Positions 36,569 through 46,756 of a stretch of DNA of 64,000 nucleotides are shown piece by piece. Numbering within the stretch: position 1 is the first letter of the stretch; the number at the start of each line of letters is the position of its first letter. The DNA comes from CAVQAH01 sp963784195. GTDB taxonomy: Bacteria > Acidobacteriota > Vicinamibacteria > Vicinamibacterales > 2-12-FULL-66-21. Both the position numbers and the translations under genes were made by a program. The DNA lies in contig CAWARA010000011.1 in assembly GCA_963784195.1 (NCBI GenBank), positions 186,001 to 250,000 of the forward strand, read 5' to 3'. Below the pieces are notes generated by a model, which searched no databases, had not been told where the DNA came from, and saw only the letters and a list, made by a program, of their open reading frames with translations.

Positions 36569-38020
36569 GTGACCCCATCGGATCGAGTCAGCCGACGTGA
36601 CTTTCTGCGACGGACGTCTCCGCCGCGAGTGGTCGAACTCTCGTGCGAGCGGCTCTACATGAAATACGCGGACGCGCGAAGCGAAGGGCGCGTGCCGGAG
36701 TTCCTGAACAGGCTCGCGCACGACCTCGAGGGCACGGATGAAGTCCGGCTCACCTCGCGCGAGTGGCTCGCGCGTGACGATTTCCGCAGTGATGTCGGTC
36801 CCCTGCTCCAAGCGCGCCGCGCTTTGGCGGCTCTCGCGCTGGCTGCGACACTCGCGGCGACTGGCTGCAGTTCCGCCGCCGGCAAACCGGCCGCAAACGG
36901 CGGCGAAGCGTTGCCGGTCAATGTCGTCAAAATCGAACCGCTCGAACTGCGGCGCGAAGTCGAAGCGGTGGGCACCCTCGCCGCTCGCGACGAAACGGTC
37001 GTCAGTGCCGAAGTCGAAGCGCGCGTCGCGCGGCTCGCCGCCGACATGGGCGACCGGGTCGCAGCCAATGCGCCGCTGGTGATTCTCGACGGCGAGAAGC
37101 TTCGCTACCGTGTGGACGAGCAGCGTGCGGTGCTCGAACAGACGCGGGCACGCCTGGGTGCGTCGGGAACGGACCTCCCTACCGCAGAACAAACGCCGGA
37201 TGTCGTCAGCGCGCTGGCGCAGCGCACAGAGGCGGAACAGCGTCTTGCGCGCGCCAAGCAGCTGTCGGAGAAGAACCTGCTCCCCGCTCAGGAGTTCGAG
37301 CGCGCGCAGACCGAGCTTGAAACGGCCAAGGCCGCCCACCAGACCGCGCTCGCGGCCTCGCGCAACCTCCTGGCGGAGGTCAGGGCGCGCGAAGCGGCCC
37401 TCAATAGCGCGAATCGCGATCTGCAGGACACGGTGATCCGGGCGCCGTTCGACGGCGTGGTCGCTGAGCGCCTCGTCTCGCCGGGCCAGTTCGTGCGCGT
37501 CCAGACGCCAGTGATGCGCATCGTTCGTCTACACCCGCTGCGCTTGACGGCCGAGATCCCGGAACGGTTCGGTCCGGCGATCCGAGTTGGTCACACCGTT
37601 ACGCTTCGCGTCGATGCCTATCCGGATCGGCCGGTCGAGGGGCGCGTGACACGCATCAGCCCCGACGTCAACCTCAAGTCGCGAGCGTTCAGCATCGAAG
37701 GCGAAGTGCCCAACGAGGACGGCCAGCTGAAGCCCGGCACGTTCGCCCGCGTCCGCATCGTGACGGATCGCGTCGACAAGATCGTCGCCGTCCCGGTCAC
37801 CGCCGTACAGACCCGTTACGGCCGCAGTGTCGTCTTCATCGTCAATGACGGCAAGATTGCGGGATCCGAGGTCAAGATGGGCGACAGGCTCGGTGCGAAT
37901 GTCGAAATCCTGGAGGGCGTCAATCCGGGCGCCACGATCGTGGCTGACGGCGTCGAAGGCCTCAGCGACGGTCTGCACGTGACGCCGCGCACAGCGGCCC
38001 CCGCGGGAGAGCGCCGATGA
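36569..38020 (+). CDS. RND efflux periplasmic adaptor with an unusual Tat-like N-terminal extension
   Basis: GTG 36569 follows GAGGAGG with 6-bp spacing. Residues about 1-85 (SRRDFLRR, then VVELSCERLYMKYADARSEG) read like a separate small protein. From about residue 86, LALAATLAATGCSSAAG is a lipoprotein signal, followed by a standard HlyD/AcrA-type adaptor: RDETVVSAEVEARV (lipoyl half), a coiled-coil hairpin, DTVIRAPFDGVVAERLVSPG, and a beta-barrel. Either two genes have been fused by an indel near 36820 (ATG 36792 in another frame would then start the adaptor), or the fusion is real. The adaptor links the pump encoded next to an outer-membrane channel. Its stop overlaps the pump ATG. Confidence 0.82.
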   Translation: MTPSDRVSRRDFLRRTSPPRVVELSCERLYMKYADARSEGRVPEFLNRLAHDLEGTDEVRLTSREWLARDDFRSDVGPLLQARRALAALALAATLAATGCSSAAGKPAANGGEALPVNVVKIEPLELRREVEAVGTLAARDETVVSAEVEARVARLAADMGDRVAANAPLVILDGEKLRYRVDEQRAVLEQTRARLGASGTDLPTAEQTPDVVSALAQRTEAEQRLARAKQLSEKNLLPAQEFERAQTELETAKAAHQTALAASRNLLAEVRAREAALNSANRDLQDTVIRAPFDGVVAERLVSPGQFVRVQTPVMRIVRLHPLRLTAEIPERFGPAIRVGHTVTLRVDAYPDRPVEGRVTRISPDVNLKSRAFSIEGEVPNEDGQLKPGTFARVRIVTDRVDKIVAVPVTAVQTRYGRSVVFIVNDGKIAGSEVKMGDRLGANVEILEGVNPGATIVADGVEGLSDGLHVTPRTAAPAGERR

Positions 38021-41000
38021 AATTCGCCGAGTTCTGCGTCCGACGTCCCGCATTCACCACCGTCCTGATCATGGCGCTGGTGGTCACCGGCCTGTTCTCC
38101 TTCCGCGACCTCAACGTCGACCTGCTGCCGAAAGCCGACCCGGCGACGGTCTCGGTCAACGTGCGCCTGCCGGGTGCGAGCCCTGACGAGATGAGCTCCT
38201 CGATTGCCGAACCGCTCGAGCAGGCGCTCGCGGGCGTCGCCGGCGTCGACCAGATTGAATCGCGCCTGGGCGTCGGCAGCGCGCGCATCACCATCAGGTT
38301 CGTCCTCGAACGGGACATCAACGAGGCCGCGCAGGATATCCGCGAAAAGGTCGCCGGCGCGATGGGCCGCCTGCCCCCGCAGGTCGAACCACCGGTGATC
38401 GCCAAAGTGGATCCCGATGCGCAGCCGATCTTCGCGATCGCGCTGGGTGGGCCGCAGGGCCTTCGCGCGCTGACCGAAATCGCCGACAAGCGTATCCGCC
38501 GCGCGCTGGAGGCGGTCAACGGCGTCGGCGAGGTCACCGTGTCCGGCGGACGCCTGCGTGAAGTGCACGTCGAGCTGGACGTCGAAAAGCTCGCGTCACA
38601 CGGCCTCAGTGCCAGCCAGGTGCGCGAAGCCATCGTTTCGGACAACGTCGAGATTCCGGGCGGTCGCATCGATCAGGGTGACGCCGAAGTCATGCTGCGG
38701 ACGCCCGGGCGCTTCGAGCGCGTCCCGGAGTTCGGCCAGATCGTCGTCGCCAACCAGGGAGGCGCCCCGATTCGCGTCTCCGACGTCGCCGAGGTCAGGG
38801 ACACGGAAGAGGAAGCAAGAACGTCCGCCTTCCTGCGCGGGCAGCGCGCCGTCGTCGTCGAAGTCCGGCGTCAGTCCGGCCAGAACACGATTCGCGTCAT
38901 CGAGGACATCAAGGCCGCACTCGACGAGATCAAACCGCAGCTCCCCAAAGACCTCACGATGGTCACCACGCGCGACGACTCGACGTTCATCTATGCGTCG
39001 ATCGCCTCGCTCGAGGAACACCTCCTCGTGGGCAGCATACTGGCAAGTCTCATCGTCCTGATCTTCATCCGCAACCTGCCGGCGACGATCATCAGCTCGC
39101 TCGCCATTCCCGCGTCGCTGATTGCGACCTTCACGCTGATGCGGGCGATGGACTTCACGCTCAACACGATGACCTTGCTCGGCCTCACGCTCGCCGTGGG
39201 CATAGTCATCGACGACGCGATCGTCGTGCTCGAGAACATCTACAGGAAAATCGACGAAGAGGGTGCATCGCCGTTCATGGCAGCGGTCGAGGGGACCGGT
39301 GAAGTGCTCCTCGCGGTGCTCGCCACGTCGGTGTCGCTGGTCGTGATTTTCCTGCCCGTCGCCTTCATGACGGGGTACGCGCAACGGTTCATCTATCCGT
39401 TCGGGTTAACGATGGCGTTCGCGATCATGGTGTCGCTGCTGGTGAGCATCACGCTGACGCCGATGCTCGGCCGCGAGGATGCTGCGCCGCACGCCGGCAG
39501 GCGGCCACGCCAGGCACCAGCGCTTCTATCAATGGATCGACCACGCCTATACGCGTAGCCTTCGCTGGTCGCTCGCACACCGTGGTGCGATCGTCGTGAT
39601 CGCGCTGATCGTCTTCGCCACGACGTTCCCGCTCGCCCGCTTCGTCGGCCGATCGTTCCTGCCGACCGAGGATCAGGGCGAGTTCGATCTCACGGTGGAT
39701 GCGCCAGAGGGCACGTCGCTCGCCGGCATGGAAAAGCTGGTGCTCGAGTTCGGCAAGCGGCTCGAGGGACTCGAGGGCGTGGACTTCGTCATGCCGACCA
39801 TCTTCGAGCGCGTGAACCACTCGCACCTGGTCGTGAAGCTGAAGCCGATCGAAGACCGCGACAAGACGCAGGAAGAAGTGGCGATGGCCGTTCGGGAAGC
39901 GATGCGCCCGTACGCCGCCTACAGGCCGACGGTCGTGATCAAGACGGCGACCGGTGGCGGCGAGACCGCGAACTGGCCGATCCTCGCCAACCTCTACGGT
40001 CCGGACCTGCGGGTCCTGAGCGGCTACGCGGTGAAGCTGAACGAGCGCCTCTCCGAGATGCCGCAGTTCATCGACGTCAAGGCGCGCGTCAATCTCGGAA
40101 ACCCTGAAGTCCGTGTGGCGGTCGATCGGCAGCGCGCCGCAGATCTCGGCGTCCGCGTCAGCGATCTCGCCAACGCCTTGCGCCTGATGGTCAGCGGCGA
40201 AGACGAGATTACGAGCTTCCGGGAAGACGGCGAACGCTACCCGGTCAAGATGCGCGTGCGCGAGGATCAGCGGAATGACGTCGACGCCGTCGGCGGCCTG
40301 ACCGTTCTGTCGCGGAACGGCGGCCTCGTCCGCATCGACAACGTGTCGCAGCTGACGCGCGGCGAGGGCCCGACCTCCATTACACGGCTCGATCGTCAGT
40401 TCGCGGTCGGTGTGTCGGCCGACCTCCGTCCCGGACAGGCACTCGACGCGGCTATCCCGGTCGTCAGGGCCGAGATCCGGAAGCTGAACCTGCCAGCCGA
40501 TTACCGTTCACGATTCGCCGGCCAGGCCCAACAGCTCGACGAAACGGCGCGGAACATGATCCTCGCGATCGTCCTCGCGAGCATCTTCGTTTACATGGTC
40601 CTCGTCGCGCAGTTCGAGAGCTTCGTCCAGCCCCTGATCATCATGACGGCGCTGCCGCTGTCCGTGCCGTTCGCGCTGCTGACGCTGGCCATGACCGGGC
40701 GACCTCTGAATCTGTGGAGCACGCTCGGCATTCTGCTGCTGCTCGGAATCGTGAAAAAGAATTCGATCCTGCAGGTCGACTACACCAACGTCCTCAGAAG
40801 GCGCGGGGTGCCGCTGGACGTGGCGCTGGTCGAGGCATCCCGCACGAGACTGCGGCCGATTCTGATGACGACGGCCGCTATCGTGGCAGGACTCATCCCA
40901 ACCGCGCTCGGCGTCGGCGCCGGCGCGCGCCAGCGCGGCGACATCGCCGCCACGATCATCGGAGGCCAGAGCCTCTGCCTGTTCCTGACCCTGCTCCTCG

Positions 41001-41125
41001 TTCCGGTGTCCTACTCGCTTGTCGAAGAAGCGCGGGAACGCTTCCGGAGCTCCGCCATCCGCGCGCGGCTCGCACGCGTGATGGATCGGCTGCTGAAGAA
41101 AGGCGCGGAGGAGCCGACGGCGTAG
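38017..41125 (+). CDS. RND-family efflux pump, inner-membrane transporter (one frameshift)
   Basis: About 1035 residues once restored. The N-terminal helix FCVRRPAFTTVLIMALVVTG, porter domain and helices 2-6 include LAVGIVIDDAIVVLEN, with the proton-relay Asp pair. After TPML near 39468 the frame steps +1 (one extra G) and continues AARMLRRTPAGGHARHQRFY through the second porter and membrane half, with GILLLLGIVKKNSILQVDY. It works as a proton-driven trimer with the adaptor upstream. No outer-membrane TolC-type gene is present here. Co-transcription with the periplasmic hydroxylase suggests export or scavenging of the oxidised compound. Confidence 0.93.
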
Positions 41126-41166
41126 GCTGCTTACGCTAGGCCTGATTACTTCACTCATCCGATTCC

Positions 41167-41873
41167 GCGGCTGCCGACGCAGTGCCGGCCTTGTCCGGCC
41201 GAGGCCGACTTCCGCGAGCCTGGTCGCCGGAGCCGCGTGAGCAGCGGCGTTCCTGGCTCCGTCCGCCGACCGCCGACTACGCACGCCGGGAACGCTCTCT
41301 GCGCTCGTACCCTTCCGCTCCCGCGGCGACTAGGGGGTTATCACGACGACATATGCCTCAGCGCCCGATGCAGCGGGGCTTTCAGAACACCACGGATCGC
41401 TCGGTGGGAAGTCGCCGCGAGGAATCGGCTCCGGTCGCGTTCCGGCTTCGCCGCGCGTCGGCGTGCTCCGACGGCGGTCGGCGGACGAAGCCAGGACCGC
41501 TCGCTCGCGTGAGCGGCTCTGTCCTCTGCGCCGTGAGAAAGTTTCCGTTCACGGTCGGTGGTCGCCATGGAGCGCTGCCGGTTACGCAGTGCCGGCCTTG
41601 TCCGGCCGAGGACGTATGGAGCGAGGCACGCGCTGCGCCCGCATAGTGCACGGGCGCGGGAAAACGGGCGGAGCGATTCCTCGCGGCGAGTTCGCGCCCG
41701 GCGATCCGTGCAGTGCTGACAACCCCAGGCGCATCGGCCGCAACGCACTGTCGTCGAACCGCATCCCTTACTCGCCGCGGGAGCGAGCGCAGCGAGAGTA
41801 TGAGCGGAGCACGTTTTCCGGCTCGCGGAAGTCGGCCTCGGACGGACAAGGCCGGCGCTGCGTCGGCAGCCGC
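41167..41873. mobile_element. Non-coding element with 54-bp terminal inverted repeats and nested inverted repeats
   Basis: 41167-41220 and 41820-41873 are inverted copies matching at 52 of 54 positions. A further direct copy of 28 bp of the left end lies at 41585-41612. Nested inside are an inverted pair at about 41250-41275/41473-41498 (24 of 26) and another at about 41389-41431/41671-41719. No transposase or other convincing ORF lies within 41126-41948. The architecture resembles a MITE or a large folded RNA/DNA structure between convergent transcription units. No target-site duplication is obvious. Confidence 0.65.
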
Positions 41874-41903
41874 TGAGCCGATCGAACGACATTGTGTGGG
41901 GAT

Positions 41904-41937
41904 GTCTGACCCCAGTGCGAGCGCCCCGGGGTCAGAC
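41904..41937. terminator. Hairpin GTCTGACCCC...GGGGTCAGAC
   Basis: A perfect 10-bp stem (41904-41913 with 41928-41937) and 14-nt loop sit 11 bp past the stop of the minus-strand propeller gene. It probably ends that transcript. There is no U-run, so the assignment is by position. Confidence 0.5.
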
Positions 41938-41948
41938 GATGAGACGCC

Positions 41949-42773
41949 TTACCGCCCGCCGCTGGCAGTTGATGTCTGTCGGAAGACCTGCGGCACCTCG
42001 TACGTCAGCACCGCATTCAGTTCCTTGTCCGACACGATGACCGCGCTGTGCACGGGGTCGATGTCGAGGCCGCGCGGTTTCTTCAGCATGCCCTTGGGGC
42101 CACCGACGGTGAAGCGAGGCGGCACCTCTCCGTTGTCGTCGATGCTCCAGACGCCGATGTAGCCGGCCTGCTGGACGACGAAGATGTACCCGCCTTCCGG
42201 ATGGACGCGCATATTCCCCGGGTCCATCAGACGCGCCTTCAGGCCGGAGATCACCCGCTTCGGGCTGGCGCTGCCTGATGCGGTGCGATCGAAGATGGCG
42301 AGCTGCGCGGCTCCCCCGTCGCCCGGTTTGCGCAGCGACGCGCCGACTACGACGAGGTTGCGCGTGTGGTCGATGGCAACCGAGCCCGCTTCCGTAAAGC
42401 CGGGGCCGGGACCGAGCACTCGCTTCGGCGCGACGTTCCCGTTCGCATTCCGATCGAACACCAGCACCCGATCACCTTCGGGCACGTAGATCTCGTCGTT
42501 ATAGGGATCGACCGCCAGCCTGTCCATGGCGGTGATCATCGTCTTGGATCCCTGAATGACGCGGATGGGCGGCTCCTCGCCTCGTGCAGATCCCTTGAAC
42601 ACGAGAATGGCCTGACCGAACTGCTGCGGCACCACGATCTCGTCGTGCAGATGATCGTAGTCAATCCCGTGCATCGTCCGGCCGAGCATCGTCCGCTGTC
42701 CCTCGATCGCCCCGTTCCGTGCCGCGTTTCCGTTCGCCAGCCTGGCGAACACCGCAATCTGCGGGTGGGCGAC
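41949..42773 (-). CDS. Beta-propeller protein, C-terminal part (separated by an in-frame stop)
   Basis: This is in the same frame as the part upstream on the strand; only the TGA at 42774-42776 separates them. It begins directly VAHPQIAVFARLANGNAA and continues with NHL/YVTN-like blades of the pattern G-D-R-V-L-V-F-D-R-N-A-N-G-N-V-A-P-K-R to a stop at 41949. A GTG at 42752 could restart translation, but there is no Shine-Dalgarno. Together the two parts form one protein of about 740 residues, probably exported. The repeated blade motif FDRxAxGxxxPKR is of unknown function and common in Acidobacteriota. Confidence 0.6.
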   Translation of the reverse strand, partial: VAHPQIAVFARLANGNAARNGAIEGQRTMLGRTMHGIDYDHLHDEIVVPQQFGQAILVFKGSARGEEPPIRVIQGSKTMITAMDRLAVDPYNDEIYVPEGDRVLVFDRNANGNVAPKRVLGPGPGFTEAGSVAIDHTRNLVVVGASLRKPGDGGAAQLAIFDRTASGSASPKRVISGLKARLMDPGNMRVHPEGGYIFVVQQAGYIGVWSIDDNGEVPPRFTVGGPKGMLKKPRGLDIDPVHSAVIVSDKELNAVLTYEVPQVFRQTSTASGGR

Positions 42774-44175
42774 TCAATTAGGGACGAGGATCTCCTGGCG
42801 CTTGGAGTCGTAGGTGAGCGCACCGGGGTTGCCGATCATCAGCGACGGTGCCGTGATCGGTGCCGCGCGGATCGTCCTGAGTGGTGCGACGTCCCCGGCC
42901 GCAGCGATCGGGTAGGCCGTGGCCGAGTGAGCGCCGAAGTTCGTCACCCACAGTTCGCCGTTCTTCCTGTCCAGCGAGACGGAGGTGGGGTTCGCCAGCT
43001 TGGTCTTCGGTCCCTTCAGGACACGTTTCGGTGCGACGTCGCCTCGAGCGTTCGCATCGAACACCAGGATCGATGGTCCCATGTCGTTGGCGACGAACAG
43101 CTCGCGGCGGTCGGGATCGAAGGCAATTCCAGTCGGCCAGTTCAGCTGCGTTTTGGGTCCCTGGATCTTGCCGAGGGGCTTGTCGTTGCCCTTCGCAGAC
43201 AGCGCGTGAATCGTAATCGACGGCTCGGCGTGCGAGCCGCTGCCGGGGACGGCGTATTCGCGGCCGAGCGGCCAATGTGGCTTCTCACGCCCCTTGCCCG
43301 AGCCGGGCACGCCCGTGCGGATCTCCTGATCCGCCCGGCGCAGCGCGCGCGAGCCGTAGTTGGCGACGAAGAACACGTCGTCCCGCGGGTCGATGGCGAT
43401 GCCGTGTGGATCGGCGAGACCGGTATCGTCACCCTGCAGCAGGCGGAGGGGCGCCTCGTCCTTGTCGGCCTCCTTGCGGAATATCACGACCGTGGAATCG
43501 TGCTGGGTCGTCAGGAACATCTCGCTGCGCTTCTCGTCGACGGCAATCCCGAAGGTGCCGTGGGGGGTATGCAGGGCCCGCTTCGGTGCGATGTCGCCGT
43601 TGCCGCCCTGGGCGAACACCACGAGGGTATCCACGGTGTCGTTGTTCGGCGCGAACAGGTCACCGGTGGCGGGATCGAGGTACAAACCTGATTGGAACTC
43701 GATCAGCGTCGTATCACCCGACAGCACGCGTTTCGGTTTGCTCGCTTCCGCGCCGGCCGGCGTGTTCTCGAGCCGATCGTAGGTCAGCACCTGGAAGAGG
43801 TTCTCGTCGGTGACGGTGACCTCATTCCGATCGGGATCGACCGCAATCGCCGCGAAGGCCGGATAGTTGTCGCGAATGCGGCGATTCGGGTCGCCGGCGA
43901 TGATCGTCGTTTCGGGCCCAAAGGCTAGGCCTTCGCGCTGCCGCTGGGCCACGATGGCCGATGCCCTCTCCGCGCGTTGAACCGCCGAGGGAACGAGACA
44001 GATCTCCGGGTCCATCTTCGGGAGCGCGTCCATCCTGACGAGCCGGCCGTTCGGGAATTGGCTCTCCGCAGCGTAATAAGAAGGATGCCCGGATATCAGC
44101 ATCAAGCCTGACGGAGAACCCGCCGACCAACAGGCCGCGAAGCCAAGTGCGCCGCACGAGATGTGATTCAGCCAT
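42774..44175 (-). CDS. Exported beta-propeller protein, N-terminal part (frameshift near start, then in-frame stop)
   Basis: ATG 44175 opens MAESHLVRR. The main frame, with the lipoprotein-like segment ALGFAACWSAG and then GLMLISGHPSYYAAE, is one base over, so an extra base lies near 44150. The body has repeated six-bladed-propeller units (PAFAAIAVDPDRNEVTVTDE, PHGIAIDPRDDVFFVANYG) ending EILVPN before TGA 42774-42776. The text continues in the same frame beyond it. Such proteins are presumed periplasmic or surface binding modules; no catalytic residues are visible. It is convergent with the RND operon across the inverted-repeat element. Confidence 0.68.
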
Positions 44176-44322
44176 CAAATCTGCCTCCAACCCTTCGCTC
44201 AGCTGCGCGCCTCACCGTTCTGGGCACGGCTAGGGCGGCGTGTCTCGCGCCATATTGTACCCTCCCCGGCGGCGCGGAGGAATCGTGGCGTCCCCGCATC
44301 TCTTCCGCACGCCGCCGTGATC

Positions 44323-45746
44323 CTACTGAACGCGGCGCCCGAACGCCCGCAGTTCAGCCCATTCCCAGTCGACGCGCTCAACGGGACCATCGGACGGCTC
44401 GAACCGGAAGCTGCGCGCGCATTGGCTCCGGCGTCGCGAATTCGTGCGCACCCTGGTAGCGAAGCCGCAACGGTGGACCGAGGGGCGGAACATCAACATA
44501 GAGCTGCTCTCCCTGCTGATAGACCTTGAATTTGAACATGCCGTCATCGTAGTTGCCGATGGAACGGGTGCGCTCGGCCGCTGGGACGGGCAAATCGCGA
44601 AGCACAGGCACCGGGAGATCGAGGAGTGCGCGGGCGATCTTCTTGACGAGAGCGTCCACCGGCGCCCGCCGGCGATTGGCCAGGGCGGCGATGATGACAT
44701 CCTGATCGGGAAAGTACGCCAGCACGGACATGAACCCGGACATGGAGCCGATGTGCCACACTGCTCGCTGACCGACCAAGGGTTTGAGAGACAGGCCGTA
44801 GCCGTATGGAGGAGTGAAGCCGGCTCCGACCGGAGCGGCAGTCGTCATCTGGTGAAGCGACCCAGGACTCACCACCTTGCCGTCCATCAGGGCGCGCATC
44901 CACTGGACGAGATCGGTTGCATTCGAACACAGCCCTCCAGCGCCAACGAACGCGTTCGCTTTGGTGGTGCTCAGCGGTCGCACCTGGAAAGAACCTTCGA
45001 CCAGCTCGTATCCGACGGCGCGGTTCGCGGCCGCCATGATCCGCTCCGACGCGCACCCACCGGTCGATCCGAGTCCGAGCGGTGCGAAAAAGATCTCCGC
45101 CAGGTAGCGATCGTGGGTCATGCCCGTCACGTGCTCGATGACGGTGGCGAGCAGGAAATAGTTGGAGTTGCTGTACCGACCACCACTGACCCGCCGGATA
45201 GAGCGCGGGCGTCCGGGCGAGCACGTCGAGCATCCGCACCGCGTGAAGCGATCGGCATTGCCGGAATCGATGTCCTGCATGTCGGGGAGATCGTCCCAGG
45301 CCGGAATCCCTGATGTCTGCAGCAGCAACTGCCGGATGCTGGGCATCTGGCCGCTCGTGGGGCGATACTCCGGCACATACGTGGCGAGCGGCTCGTCGAG
45401 CCGGATTTGCCCTTGCTCGACCAGTTTCATCACCGCCGCAGCCGTGATCTGCTTTGAAAGGGATCCGATCGGGTAGATCGTGCGCTCGGACGGTGGAACG
45501 CGCGACTCTCGATCGGCCAATCCGTACCCTTTTGCCACGAGCAGCGCGTGTCCCCGCATGATGGCGATCGACACTCGCGGGGAGCGCGAGCTCGTTCCTC
45601 GCAGCCTCCACGACGGAATCAACAGCGGGCACTCCGCTGGCGCGCTGACCTTGTCGTCCAGGAACGGACTCTCGCCGCGAGGAGATGACCGTGACGCCGG
45701 CGGCCGCCACAATCACCAGGCTCGCTGTGACGACAGACCGCGTCAT
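44323..45746 (-). CDS. Serine hydrolase of the beta-lactamase/class C family, four frameshifts
   Basis: ATG 45746 gives a signal peptide (SVVTASLVIVAAAG). The family motifs are Ser-x-x-Lys in IGSLSKQITAAA, Tyr-x-Asn in YSNSNYFL, and His-x-Gly in WHIGSMSG. The reading frame must shift at about 45579 (+1, extra C), 45237 (one base missing), 45175 (+1) and 44425 (+1) to keep family text such as RMLDVLARTPALYPAGQWW and the tail VDWEWAELRAFGRR. The restored length is about 472 residues. Members include AmpC, DD-peptidases and esterases (Pfam Beta-lactamase). It is a periplasmic hydrolase of unknown substrate. It is divergent from the exported hydrolase at 45781, only 34 bp away. Confidence 0.82.
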
Positions 45747-45780
45747 GTCATGCCTCCGACTGTCGCGTGCAGGAAGTAGT

Positions 45781-46671
45781 ATGGAGTGCGTGCCCAGTCT
45801 CACCACGCATCGACTCCTGGCGTTCGCACTCGTCATCGTCTGCGCTGGCCGCGTCGCAGCGGGTCAGCCCAGCGTCGCATCGGAGATCAATCGTCAGGCA
45901 TCCGGCAGTTTCGTTTTCACGGATCCTGGTTCTCATCATCCGATCACCGTGTGGTTCTGCCGTCCGCCCTTACTCGGGACCGATACCCGCATCGTGTTCA
46001 TCATGCACGGCAGTGAATCACAGACCGCTCGACAGGCCTGCGATATTGCTGCGTCCGACGTTCCGGTGCTGAATGCGATCGTGCTTGCGCCGCAGTTCTC
46101 CGAAGAGTACTACCCACAGGACACGTATATGTTCGGCAACATGCTCGATTCCGCGGGCCGCATCCTTCCGAAATCGCAGTGGGCACTGACCACCATCGAA
46201 CGGCTGTTCGATGCCGTTCAGCACGGTCTCGCGCTGAAGCGCAATGACTACGACATCGTTGGGTTCTCCGGCGGTGCTCAGTTCGTCCATCGTCTCGTGC
46301 TCTTCGTGCCGGAAGCCCGCTTTCGCCGCGCCGTGGCCGCGAGCGCAGCCAGATACGCGTTCCCGTCCTGGTCGGAGCGATTCCCGTACGGCCTGGCCGG
46401 GAGCCCGATTGACCGCAAGGTCTTGAGTCAGGCGTTTTCTCGTGATCTCATCGTGCTGCTCGGGGACCGTGACATCGCTGACAAGGACCGCGAAGACGAC
46501 ACGATTAAGCAAGGAACGAATCGCTTCGCGCGGGGCTTGCGCTTCTTCGCGACGGCAACGGAGCAGGCGACATCGCTGGGCGTCCCGCTTCATTGGCAGC
46601 TTCAGATCGTGCACGGGGTCGATCATGCGCCCGTGCCCATGGTGCGCGCCGCCCTTCAGTTGCTCCGTTGA
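45781..46671 (+). CDS. Exported alpha/beta hydrolase, esterase/PHB-depolymerase-like
   Basis: A 296-residue protein from ATG 45781. The signal peptide is about 1-28 (LLAFALVIVCAGRVAAG). The core has the oxyanion-strand motif FIMHGSE and nucleophile GFSGGAQF. A late Asp in LLGDRDIADKD and a His in VHGVDHAP complete a triad. The layout fits the esterase D / polyhydroxybutyrate-depolymerase-like group acting in the periplasm. No Shine-Dalgarno is evident. The gene sits in a tight divergent pair with the serine hydrolase and is convergent with the M23 peptidase. Confidence 0.78.
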   Translation: MECVPSLTTHRLLAFALVIVCAGRVAAGQPSVASEINRQASGSFVFTDPGSHHPITVWFCRPPLLGTDTRIVFIMHGSESQTARQACDIAASDVPVLNAIVLAPQFSEEYYPQDTYMFGNMLDSAGRILPKSQWALTTIERLFDAVQHGLALKRNDYDIVGFSGGAQFVHRLVLFVPEARFRRAVAASAARYAFPSWSERFPYGLAGSPIDRKVLSQAFSRDLIVLLGDRDIADKDREDDTIKQGTNRFARGLRFFATATEQATSLGVPLHWQLQIVHGVDHAPVPMVRAALQLLR

Positions 46672-46756
46672 TATTCACGCCGCGTAAATCACCTCGCGCA
46701 CCACACGGTTGCCCGATAGGAGAGCCCTTCAGGACTGCTTCGCAAACCTAGCGGCG

